Assembly (NCBI RefSeq): GCF_025821665.1
Contig: NZ_JACKSJ010000131.1
Span: 1 to 32,470, forward strand
Direction: 5' to 3'
DNA length: 32,470 nucleotides
From: [Mycobacterium] manitobense
GTDB lineage: Bacteria > Actinomycetota > Actinomycetes > Mycobacteriales > Mycobacteriaceae
The position numbers and the translations under genes are program-made. Below, piece by piece: positions 19,039-25,828 of the stretch. Numbering within the stretch: the stretch's first letter is position 1; every line of letters starts with the position of its first letter. Below the pieces are notes generated by a model, which made no database searches, was not told the DNA's origin, and saw only the letters and a list, made by a program, of their open reading frames with translations.

Positions 19039-20256
19039 TCAGAAGTAGCCGTTGGTGGGTGGCGGCGCGTCGTTGAGGTGATGGTCGCCCGCCACATAGG
19101 CCTTGTACGACAGCGGGCTGTGGCTCGCGATCGTGCGGGCGTTGCGCCAGTGCCGGTCGAGGTTGAGTGTGCGCGCGGTGGCCGAGGCGCCGCCGGTGTC
19201 GAACAGCCGCTCGGCGGCGGCCAGCACCAGACGCTCGGACACCAGCTGCGCCTTCGCCACCGTCACCGCGACGGCCCCGAGTGCGTCGATGTCGTCCTGC
19301 AGGCCGCGGTCGACCAGGCGGTCGATCTCGTCGGCCGCCGAGAGCACCAGCGTCTGAGCCGACCACGCCGCCGCCGCGATGTCGCCGACCGCCTCGACGA
19401 TGAACGGGTCCTTCGCCGCGGTCGTCGACAGCGCGTGTGAGGCGGGGCGGGCTCTGGTCTGGACGTAGGCCACCGCGTCGTCGAGCGCACCGTGGGCGAT
19501 GCCTGCGGTCACGGCGGCGAGGTACAGCTGCTGGAACGTCGTGCTGTGGCCGAGGTGGGCGCCGTCGGTGACTGTGGTGACCTCCAGCGGCTCGACGGCG
19601 ACGTTGGTGAACCGGGTGCCGCCGCTGGCGGTGACGCGCTGACCGAATCCGTCCCAGTCGTCGAACAGTTCGACGCCGTCGCGGTCCACCGGCACGACGG
19701 CCTGCAGGTCGCGGCCGGCCTGGTCGACCGCCGACACCGCGACCACGTCGGCGTAGAGCGTGCCCGTGGAGTAGAACTTGTGCCCGTTGAGCCGCAGCAC
19801 ACCGTCGTGGTCGGGGAGCAGGGTCGTGTCGGCTCCGCCCGGGGTGGCGCCGCGGGCGTCGGTGACGGCGTTGCCGAACATCAGCCCGGCGTCGATGCGC
19901 GGAAACCATTCCGCGCGTTCGGCTTCGGTGGCGCGGTTCGACAGCAGGCGTTCGCTGTAGCCGAAGTGCGCCCGCAGCGCCTGCGCGACGTTCGAACTGC
20001 CACTGGCGATGGTGATCACCGCGGTGATCACGTCGCGGACGCTGCCGCCCGGCCCGCCGTAGCGGGTGGGCACGCGCAGCGCCAGCACACCGGTGTCCCG
20101 CAGGGCGGTGACCGCCTCGTGCTGCAGGATCCGTTCGCGGTCGGCGGCGGCGTCGTCCGCGCGCAGCGTGGCGACGATACCGGGTAGCCGCGCCAGCCGA
20201 TCCTCGACCGAGCCCGGATCGCCCGCGGTGTGCAGTGTCCTCTGCGCGACTGTCAT
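19039..20256 (-). CDS. Acyl-CoA-dehydrogenase-fold flavin monooxygenase (SfnB/DszC type)
   Basis: A 405-residue protein with the acyl-CoA dehydrogenase fold: N-terminal helical domain, central beta domain with LNGHKFYSTGTLYADVVAVS, and C-terminal helices. The end, RTIASHSPLSYKAYVAGDHHL, resembles the HDP-x-x-x-K-x-x-x-IG segment of group D flavin monooxygenases such as DszC and SfnB, with the histidine (in SHSPL) in place. Such enzymes use FMNH2 from a separate reductase and O2 to oxidise S or N centres. No reductase gene is in the window. GGAAGG precedes the ATG at 20256. It is the last gene of the minus operon, 15 bases after the LLM gene. The substrate is unknown. Confidence 0.82.
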   Translation of the reverse strand: MTVAQRTLHTAGDPGSVEDRLARLPGIVATLRADDAAADRERILQHEAVTALRDTGVLALRVPTRYGGPGGSVRDVITAVITIASGSSNVAQALRAHFGYSERLLSNRATEAERAEWFPRIDAGLMFGNAVTDARGATPGGADTTLLPDHDGVLRLNGHKFYSTGTLYADVVAVSAVDQAGRDLQAVVPVDRDGVELFDDWDGFGQRVTASGGTRFTNVAVEPLEVTTVTDGAHLGHSTTFQQLYLAAVTAGIAHGALDDAVAYVQTRARPASHALSTTAAKDPFIVEAVGDIAAAAWSAQTLVLSAADEIDRLVDRGLQDDIDALGAVAVTVAKAQLVSERLVLAAAERLFDTGGASATARTLNLDRHWRNARTIASHSPLSYKAYVAGDHHLNDAPPPTNGYF

Positions 20257-20271
20257 GTGAGGGCCTTCCGG

Positions 20272-21288
20272 TCAGCGGAGACGGGGGATGATCTCGGCGG
20301 CGAAGCGATCCAATTCGGTCTCCAGCGGCTGGAACTGGAGCATGAAGAGTTCGATCCCGGCCTCGTGGAACGCCGCGATGCGGTCGATCACCTGGGTATG
20401 GCTGCCGACGAGTCCGGCGAGTGTCCCGCCGTTGGAACCGACCCTGCTGGTGTCCGCGAGCACCCGGTACATGGCGGTCTTGGGGTCGGCGCCCGATGAG
20501 ACCTCCGGGCGGGACTCCGCGTCCACGAGGGCCTGCAGGTGCTGCAGCTCGGCGTTCGCTTCGGCCTCGGTGTCGCGGGTGATCACGAACGCCGAGAGGC
20601 CGAACCGCAGACCCGGCCGGTTGCCGCGGCGGGCACGCAGGTCGGCGAGCACGTCGACGGTCTTCTCGAGCGGGCGGCCGTTGAGGAAGTAGACGTCGGC
20701 GTGGTCGGCGGCCAGTGCCCGGCCGGGGGGTGACTCACCGCCGACGTAGACGGTGGGCATCCGCTCGGGAACGCGCCGGACCAGGGCCGGTGGACCATCG
20801 GGCGCGCCGAGGGCGACCTCCTTGCCCTGCCAGAGTTCGACGACCTGTTGCAGCCAGCGCCGGGTGTGGGCGTAGCGGTCGTCGTGGTCGGGCACTTCGA
20901 TCCCGAGGGCGGCGAGTTCGGGCAGGAACCATCCGGAGACGACGTTGACGCTCAACCGGCCGCCGGAGATGGCGTCGATGTTGGCGGCGAGTTTCGCGAA
21001 CACCAGCGGATTGAACAGCAGTGGTTTCACCGCACCGATGAGCTCGATGGTCGACGTCGCCTCGGCGATCGCCGCGAGTGTCGACCACGTCTCGAGCACG
21101 TCCTCCTCGACGTTGCTCGGGTGCATCACGTGCTGCGCCAGCAGCGTCGCGTCGTACCCGGCTCGTTCGGCGCGCAGCACCAGATCCCGGTTGCGTCGAT
21201 ACCCGGCGTCGGGGGCGTCGTCCGGATGGCTTCGGGCGCCGTGATTGCCGTAGACCGGTGCCCACACGCCGAAGCGGGGACCGGTCAC
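20272..21288 (-). CDS. LLM-class FMNH2-dependent monooxygenase (SfnG/SsuD type)
   Basis: The 338-residue luciferase-like TIM-barrel protein reads FGVWAPVYGNHGARSH at its start. It contains the ISGGRLSVNVVSGWFLPELA segment and VYVGGESPPGRALAADHADVYF, typical of SfnG (dimethyl-sulfone monooxygenase) and SsuD (alkanesulfonate monooxygenase). By family it would cleave a C-S bond or oxidise a small substrate with FMNH2 and O2. The GTG at 21288 overlaps the stop of the ligase gene (GTGA); the frame is open to 21348 but the extra 20 residues overlap the ligase and have no family support. The exact substrate cannot be named. Confidence 0.85.
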   Translation of the reverse strand: MTGPRFGVWAPVYGNHGARSHPDDAPDAGYRRNRDLVLRAERAGYDATLLAQHVMHPSNVEEDVLETWSTLAAIAEATSTIELIGAVKPLLFNPLVFAKLAANIDAISGGRLSVNVVSGWFLPELAALGIEVPDHDDRYAHTRRWLQQVVELWQGKEVALGAPDGPPALVRRVPERMPTVYVGGESPPGRALAADHADVYFLNGRPLEKTVDVLADLRARRGNRPGLRFGLSAFVITRDTEAEANAELQHLQALVDAESRPEVSSGADPKTAMYRVLADTSRVGSNGGTLAGLVGSHTQVIDRIAAFHEAGIELFMLQFQPLETELDRFAAEIIPRLR

Positions 21289-22631
21289 GACGTCGCCAGG
21301 TAGCGTCGCCGCTCCCAGTCGGTGACCTGCCGGGAGTACTCCACCCATTCGCTGCGGGCGATCAGGGTGAAGTCGAGCACCGAGTCGGTCCCGAGGATCT
21401 CACCGATGACGTTGTCGCGCAGCGTCTCGGCCAGCGCCGCGCCGAGCGACTCGGGCAGCGGCGCGCCACGCTCGTAGAGGTTGCCGTCCCCGCGGTCCGG
21501 TGGCCGGTCGCCGGCCTCGAGCCCGGCCACGATCGCGGCCAGCGCCGACGCGACCAGCCAGTAGGGATTGGCATCCGATGCGCCGGTGCGCAATTCGATG
21601 CGGCTCTCCTCGGCCGAGCCGGACACCAGGGACCTCACGGCGGCGCTGCGGTTGTCCCGGCTCCAGGTGACGGTGGCGGGGGCGAAGGAGTCCGGTTCGA
21701 ACCGCCGGTAGGCGTTCACCGAGTGCGCCCCGAACAACGTGATCGCCGGCAGGTGGTTCAGCAGACCGGCGATGGCGTGCTGTGCGGTGTCGTTCTCGTG
21801 TCCGTCGTTCGTCCCGAACGCGGGCCTGCCGTCCCGCCACAGCGAGATGTGCAGGTGTGCCGAACTCCCGGACTGGTCCGCGAACGGCTTCGGCATGAAA
21901 CTCGCGACCTTGCCGTGCCTGCGGGCAACCTCCTTGGCGGCGTACTTGAGGCGTGCGCTGTCGTCGGCGGCCTGCAGTGCGTCTGCGTAGACCAGGTTGG
22001 TCTCGACCTGCCCGGGCCCGTACTCGGTCTGAACGCCCTCGAGCGGCACGAACCGCGTCAGGGTGTCGTGCAGGTCGCCCAGCACGGGGCCGAGGGCGTT
22101 GGCGTTCTCGAGTGAGTAGGCGTGGATGTCCTGCTGGAACGGAGATCCGTCGGGGTCGAGCAGGTAGAACTCGAGCTCCACGCCCACCTTCGCGGTGTAG
22201 CCGAGGCCGGCCAGCCGGTTCAAAACCCGGCGCAGCACCGCCCGCGGATCCAGCTTCGACGGCGATCGGTCGTGGGAGACGATGTCGCACAAAACATGTC
22301 CGGCAGACGGTCGCCACGGCAGCCGGCGGAACGTCGACAGGTCGGGCACGGCGTAGACGTCGGGGTAACCGCCGCTCCAGTTGGTCAGCTCCAGTGAGTC
22401 GATGACGGTGCCCTCGGCGTTCCAGCCGAGTGCGGCCTCGCAGAACGAGAACCCGATGCCCCTGGCTCGGTCGAGGAACCGGTCGGCCGGGATCCGCTTG
22501 CCCGCGGCGTGCCCGAAGGCGTCACTCCAGGCGATCTCCACCTCGGTGACACTGCCGTCGGCGAGAGCCGAGATCAGTTGCGCCGCTGCGTCGTCGGCAC
22601 TGTCCAGCACCGGGTCGGCGGTGGTGGTCAT
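21285..22631 (-). CDS. Glutamine-synthetase-family ligase (gamma-glutamyl-amine type likely)
   Basis: The 448-residue enzyme has the GS beta-grasp (about 15-110) and catalytic domain. Visible motifs are VGVELEFYLLD (metal-binding glutamates), QTEYGPGQVETNL, the HLHISLW and NRSAAVR segments, and ELRTGASDANPYWLVASALAA. The N-terminal sequence and operon context point to a GS-like gamma-glutamyl-amine ligase (PuuA/IpuC type), not the housekeeping GlnA: it is coupled to a permease (ATGA overlap at 22628-22631) and two monooxygenases. It would join glutamate to an amine with ATP. This assignment of substrate class is inference. Confidence 0.83.
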   Translation of the reverse strand: MTTTADPVLDSADDAAAQLISALADGSVTEVEIAWSDAFGHAAGKRIPADRFLDRARGIGFSFCEAALGWNAEGTVIDSLELTNWSGGYPDVYAVPDLSTFRRLPWRPSAGHVLCDIVSHDRSPSKLDPRAVLRRVLNRLAGLGYTAKVGVELEFYLLDPDGSPFQQDIHAYSLENANALGPVLGDLHDTLTRFVPLEGVQTEYGPGQVETNLVYADALQAADDSARLKYAAKEVARRHGKVASFMPKPFADQSGSSAHLHISLWRDGRPAFGTNDGHENDTAQHAIAGLLNHLPAITLFGAHSVNAYRRFEPDSFAPATVTWSRDNRSAAVRSLVSGSAEESRIELRTGASDANPYWLVASALAAIVAGLEAGDRPPDRGDGNLYERGAPLPESLGAALAETLRDNVIGEILGTDSVLDFTLIARSEWVEYSRQVTDWERRRYLATS

Positions 22632-24070
22632 GACACCGCCCGCACCGTGCGGTCACCGACCCGGGTGCCCACGACGGTGCCCGCGACGAAGGCCACCACC
22701 AGCAGTCCCACGATGATGACGGCGAGCACGCTCGAGCCGCCGACGAGGTCGTCGAGATTCGCCAGGATCAGCGCGAGCGCCCCGATGAGTCCGACGAGGC
22801 CCAGCGCGGGGGCGATCCGGACCCGCCACAGCGAGTGTCCGCGCCGGTCGCGGCCGAAGTGCACCAGGACGGCGACGCTCGTCGCGATGAGCAGCACGAC
22901 GATGCCGACGGTCGTCGCACCGGCGAACCACGTGTAGAACTGTGCGGCCGGATCGAGACCGAAGGCCACGGCGAGCAGCACGCTCACGGCGACCGCCCCG
23001 GAGATCCACAGCGAAGCCCGGTGCGGAGAACCGTGTTTCGTGTGCGGGTCACCGAGCGCGGCGGGGAGCACACCGCGCTGCGACAGCGTGAACACGTACC
23101 GCGAGACCACGTTGTGGAACGCCAGGATGCAGGCGAACAGGCTGGTGAAGTACAGCACCGTGATCACGTCGGTGCCGAAAGTCCCGATGTAGCGCGCCGC
23201 GGTGTCGGACAGGAAGGTTCCACCGGAGTTCTGCGCCTGTGACAGTGCCTGCGTGTCGCCCCAGCCCGAGATCAGGGCCCAACTCGTGAGCGCGTAGAAC
23301 ACCCCGATCAGGAGCAGTGAGACGTAGGTCGCGCGGGGGATGGTGCGCTCAGGGTCGCGCGCCTCGTCGCGGAAGATGGCGGTCGCCTCGAAGCCGACGT
23401 AGCTGATGATGGCGAACAGCAATCCGATACCCAGTGATCCGGACAGGATCGCGTCGGGATCGACGATGCCTGTGGACAGTCCGTGGTTGCCGCCGCGGAC
23501 CACGATGACGGCGTCGAGCACCGCGACGATCGCGATCTCCGCGGTCAGCAGGACCGCCAGCACCCTGCTCGAGAGCGCGATGTTGCGGTAGCCGAGGTAG
23601 GTGGTGACGGCGAAGGCCAGCGCCGCGAACAACCACCAGGGCAGCGCAGGTCCGCCGAACAGTTCGACGACGGTGGCACCGGCCGGTCCGAGCAGGCCGT
23701 AGACACCGGCCTCGATCGCGAGGTAGCTCACGATCGCGACGAACGCGACACCGATGCCGACCGGGAAGCCAAGCGAGGCGCGGACATACGAGAAGAAGGC
23801 GCCGGCCTCCTGGACATGGGGCGTCATGGCGGTGAAGCCGACGGAGAAGAGCAGCAGGATCACCGTCGCCACGATGAACGTCGCGGGGAAGCCGGCGCCG
23901 TTGCCGCCGGCGATGCCCAGTGGCACGACGCCACCGATCACCCCGAGTGGCGCGGCGGCCGCAACCACCATGAACACGATCGACGCGACACCCAGATTGC
24001 CGGACAGCCGGCGCGCCGGGGATTGGGGCGGATCGCCCACACCGTGTACGGGAGCGATGGTTTCTGACAT
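22628..24070 (-). CDS. APC-superfamily amino-acid/amine permease
   Basis: A 480-residue integral membrane protein with about 12 predicted transmembrane segments. The first, GVASIVFMVVAAAAPLGVIGG, carries the APC helix-1 signature, and the helix-6 region IISYVGFEATAIFRDEARDPERTIPRA is typical of APC transporters (quoted core: GFEATAIFRDEARDPER). It should import an amino acid or amine by ion symport or exchange. The ATG at 24070 (MSETIAPVHG) is chosen over an earlier in-frame start at 24103 because AAGGGG lies seven bases upstream of it and a -10 box sits at 24107-24102. It heads the four-gene minus operon. Confidence 0.88.
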   Translation of the reverse strand: MSETIAPVHGVGDPPQSPARRLSGNLGVASIVFMVVAAAAPLGVIGGVVPLGIAGGNGAGFPATFIVATVILLLFSVGFTAMTPHVQEAGAFFSYVRASLGFPVGIGVAFVAIVSYLAIEAGVYGLLGPAGATVVELFGGPALPWWLFAALAFAVTTYLGYRNIALSSRVLAVLLTAEIAIVAVLDAVIVVRGGNHGLSTGIVDPDAILSGSLGIGLLFAIISYVGFEATAIFRDEARDPERTIPRATYVSLLLIGVFYALTSWALISGWGDTQALSQAQNSGGTFLSDTAARYIGTFGTDVITVLYFTSLFACILAFHNVVSRYVFTLSQRGVLPAALGDPHTKHGSPHRASLWISGAVAVSVLLAVAFGLDPAAQFYTWFAGATTVGIVVLLIATSVAVLVHFGRDRRGHSLWRVRIAPALGLVGLIGALALILANLDDLVGGSSVLAVIIVGLLVVAFVAGTVVGTRVGDRTVRAVS

Positions 24071-24101
24071 GCGGTGACCCCTTCGGTGTTTCGGTACCCG
24101 C

Positions 24102-24107
24102 ACGGTA
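24102..24107 (-). promoter_or_regulatory. Predicted -10 box of the permease operon
   Basis: On the minus strand TACCGT (24107 to 24102) would start transcription near 24095, giving a leader of about 25 nt with an AAGGGG ribosome site. The -35 region is weak, consistent with a need for an activator. A short dyad TCACGGTGA (24141-24149) lies about 35 bp upstream. Confidence 0.4.
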
Positions 24108-24193
24108 GGGACAGACCGCTGGCGGCTCCCATGGTTCGGTTCACGGTGAGTCGTTCGGCGTCACAATCGGGCACATTCGGCGCCGCACCCCCG

Positions 24194-24215
24194 CCCGCCC
24201 GAAGGCGGGTAGGGT
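24194..24215 (+). promoter_or_regulatory. Predicted promoter of the MetQ-like gene with abutting dyad
   Basis: TAGGGT (24210-24215) is the -10 box. Immediately upstream is the perfect dyad CCCGCC-CGAA-GGCGGG (24194-24209), placed where a repressor would block polymerase. Initiation is expected near 24222-24224, at the GTG of a short upstream ORF. Confidence 0.45.
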
Positions 24216-24223
24216 CGGCGGCT

Positions 24224-24244
24224 GTGACGAGGCGGGCCCCGTGA
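24224..24244 (+). CDS. Leaderless 6-codon upstream ORF coupled to the MetQ-like gene
   Basis: GTG at 24224, eight to nine bases after the -10 box, opens a frame for MTRRAP whose TGA (24242-24244) overlaps the downstream GTG start in a GTGA. A GAGG at 24229-24232 inside it could serve as ribosome site for the downstream gene. It is the same architecture as the short ORF ahead of the parA-like gene. Prediction only. Confidence 0.4.
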   Translation: MTRRAP

Positions 24245-24993
24245 GCCGGACCGTGCGGTCGATCGCCGGTGTCGGCATGCGGCCGCTGCGGGTCGCCGCC
24301 TCACCGGTCCCGCACGCGGAGATCCTCGAGCACGTCCAGCCGATGCTCGCCGGCCACGGTGTCGACCTGCGCATCGAGACCTTCGAATCCTTCGACGAGC
24401 CCAACGATCTGGTTGCCGCGCAACGACTCGACGCCAACTACTTTCAGTACCTGCCGTTTCTCGCCGAGTTCAACCGGCGGACCGGTGCGGGGCTGGTGCC
24501 GATCACGCCGGTGCACATCGAACCATTCGGCCTGTACTCGGCGGTCTGGCCCGGCCTGGCCGACATCCCCAGGTTCGCCGAGATCGCGCTGCCGTCGGAT
24601 CCGGTGAACATCGGCCGGGCGCTGGAGATGCTCGCCGACGAGGACCTGATCGAGCTGCAGCGGCCCGGTGCGGCACCGGCGACGACCGCCGACGTCACGC
24701 ACAACCCGCGCGAGTTGGTGCTCAAGGAACTGAGCAGTTGGCTGCTCGCCGACGTGCTGGCCGACTTCGATGCCGCGTTCCTGTTCGGCAACCAGGCGAT
24801 GGGCCGCGGCGTCACCACCGGTGCCGCCCTCGTGTTCGACCACGGCAATCCCGCCTACGCCGAATACCTCGTGGCCCGTCCCGACAACTGCGACGATGCC
24901 GACGTCCGCCTGCTCGGCGCGGCGCTGAACTGTGCATCGACGCGCGCCTTCATCGGCACCGCCTACCGGGGCCAGGTGATCGCCGCGTTCTGA
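24241..24993 (+). CDS. MetQ/NlpA-family solute-binding-fold protein lacking a signal peptide
   Basis: The 250-residue protein aligns over its whole length with the mature part of MetQ/NlpA substrate-binding lipoproteins: LRVAASPVPHAEILEHVQP, LDANYFQYLPFL, VHIEPFGLYS, LPSDPVNIGRAL and FDAAFLFGNQAM are all family landmarks. In that family it binds methionine or a related ligand for the MetNI transporter. Here there is no signal peptide, no lipobox cysteine, and no MetN or MetI in the window, so the protein should stay in the cytoplasm. The GTG at 24241 is preferred by the upstream-ORF overlap; ATG at 24277 would give 238 residues beginning right at the fold. It is divergent from the permease operon and next to a regulator gene, so a sensor or enzyme-like role is possible. 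Confidence 0.8.
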   Translation: MSRTVRSIAGVGMRPLRVAASPVPHAEILEHVQPMLAGHGVDLRIETFESFDEPNDLVAAQRLDANYFQYLPFLAEFNRRTGAGLVPITPVHIEPFGLYSAVWPGLADIPRFAEIALPSDPVNIGRALEMLADEDLIELQRPGAAPATTADVTHNPRELVLKELSSWLLADVLADFDAAFLFGNQAMGRGVTTGAALVFDHGNPAYAEYLVARPDNCDDADVRLLGAALNCASTRAFIGTAYRGQVIAAF

Positions 24994-25026
24994 GTTGCGC
25001 TCACGGCGAGGCAAACCGGTGGCGGG

Positions 25027-25048
25027 ACGGCCGGGCCGTGGTGATAGT
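25027..25048 (+). promoter_or_regulatory. Predicted leaderless promoter of the winged-helix regulator with dyad
   Basis: GATAGT (25043-25048) is a -10 box seven bases before the GTG at 25055, implying a leaderless mRNA. The perfect 13-nt palindrome ACGGCC-G-GGCCGT (25027-25039) ends three bases upstream of it, a natural place for autorepression. Confidence 0.45.
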
Positions 25049-25054
25049 GATTTC

Positions 25055-25558
25055 GTGTACCAGGGTGGCCGTCCGGCCGACTCCGACGTCGGCACCGTGC
25101 GCGTCGTGCTGTACATCGACCTGCCCCGCTGTCCGCCGGATCTGGCCGGGCACGCTCTCGACCTCGTCGGCCAGTACGGCGCGCTCATCGCCCGCACGAT
25201 CCCCGGCGCTGTCGTGCGCTCCGCGACTTCCGATCCGTCGGTCGACGGGCCCGCCACCGGCCTGGCCGTCGACCCGGTCCGGCGCGCTGTGACCGTCGAC
25301 GGCAGGCGAATCCGGTTGGCCTACCGTGAGTACGAGTTGCTCGCCCACCTCGATCGCGCGAACGGCCGCACCGTGTCCCGCACCGAGCTGCTTGCCGAGG
25401 TGTGGAAGGCGCGGGCCGGAACATCGGAGCGGACGGTGGACTCGCATGTCCGGCGGTTGCGGTCCAAGCTGGGCGACCACGCGCAGATGCTGACGACCGT
25501 GCGTGGCGTCGGGTACCGGTTGACCCCGTCGGGTGCCCCGGCAGTGGAATCGGCCTGA
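25055..25558 (+). CDS. Winged-helix (OmpR/PhoB C-terminal type) transcriptional regulator
   Basis: The 167-residue protein has a C-terminal winged-helix DNA-binding domain (about 69-158) with LAYREYELLAHLDRANGRTVS, the recognition helix region TSERTVDSHVRRLRSKLG and the wing TVRGVGYRLTP. The first 65 residues (VRVVLYIDLPRCPPDLAG and following) are not a receiver domain: there is no phospho-acceptor aspartate pattern, and the region is too short. It is therefore an orphan regulator with an unknown input domain. GTG at 25055 coincides with the predicted transcription start; an in-frame TTG at 24995 would add 20 residues covering the promoter. It lies between the island and the mce operon and might control either. 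Confidence 0.82.
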   Translation: MYQGGRPADSDVGTVRVVLYIDLPRCPPDLAGHALDLVGQYGALIARTIPGAVVRSATSDPSVDGPATGLAVDPVRRAVTVDGRRIRLAYREYELLAHLDRANGRTVSRTELLAEVWKARAGTSERTVDSHVRRLRSKLGDHAQMLTTVRGVGYRLTPSGAPAVESA

Positions 25559-25599
25559 CGGCGGCACGGCCTCAGCGATCCAGCGTCATTTAACTCGAC

Positions 25600-25612
25600 C
25601 CGATTCAATCGG
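25600..25612. promoter_or_regulatory. Operator-like palindrome upstream of mce promoter
   Basis: CCGATT-C-AATCGG is a perfect 6-1-6 palindrome 42 bp after the regulator gene stop and 75 bp ahead of the mce -35. Its AT-containing centre is unusual in this GC-rich DNA, which raises the chance that it is a protein-binding site. Confidence 0.4.
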
Positions 25613-25687
25613 TGCCCGGCGGACCGGTTGCGTTCGCCAACCAGCGATTTCCGCTATTTGACGTGCGCGTTTGCGTCGCCGGATCGG

Positions 25688-25716
25688 TTGACAGCAAATG
25701 CGGGTCTTCCTAGCGT
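25688..25716 (+). promoter_or_regulatory. Near-consensus SigA-type promoter of the mce operon
   Basis: Perfect -35 TTGACA (25688-25693), a 17-bp spacer, and -10 TAGCGT (25711-25716) predict initiation near 25723. This is the best consensus promoter in the window and gives a leader of about 106 nt. One GGAYCGGTTG box overlaps the -35, so a bound regulator would compete with polymerase. Confidence 0.75.
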
Positions 25717-25828
25717 CTGCCTCCGAGCTCGACGAAATCCACGCGATGACACGACGTTGCTTCTCGTCGAGCCGGCACCGGCCCCGGCTGGACAGTGCAA
25801 CGACCGATGCAGCATTCGAGGGGGGCGT

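Larger units (their letters stand above)
25559..25828 (+). promoter_or_regulatory. 270-bp regulatory region upstream of the mce operon
   Basis: This is the longest gene-free stretch in the window. It holds a 13-nt palindrome (25600-25612), an imperfect inverted repeat GGTTGCGTTCGCCAACC (25626-25642), two near-identical GGAYCGGTTG boxes exactly 60 bp apart (25621-25630 and 25681-25690), the promoter (25688-25716) and two adjacent short hairpins in the leader (25752-25789). The upstream frame that stays open into yrbEA is not judged coding. Confidence 0.6.

Noticed and set aside
25628..25828. In-frame N-terminal extension of yrbEA back to 25628
   Set aside because: It spans the promoter and leader, lacks YrbE similarity, and a strong ribosome site precedes the GTG at 25829.
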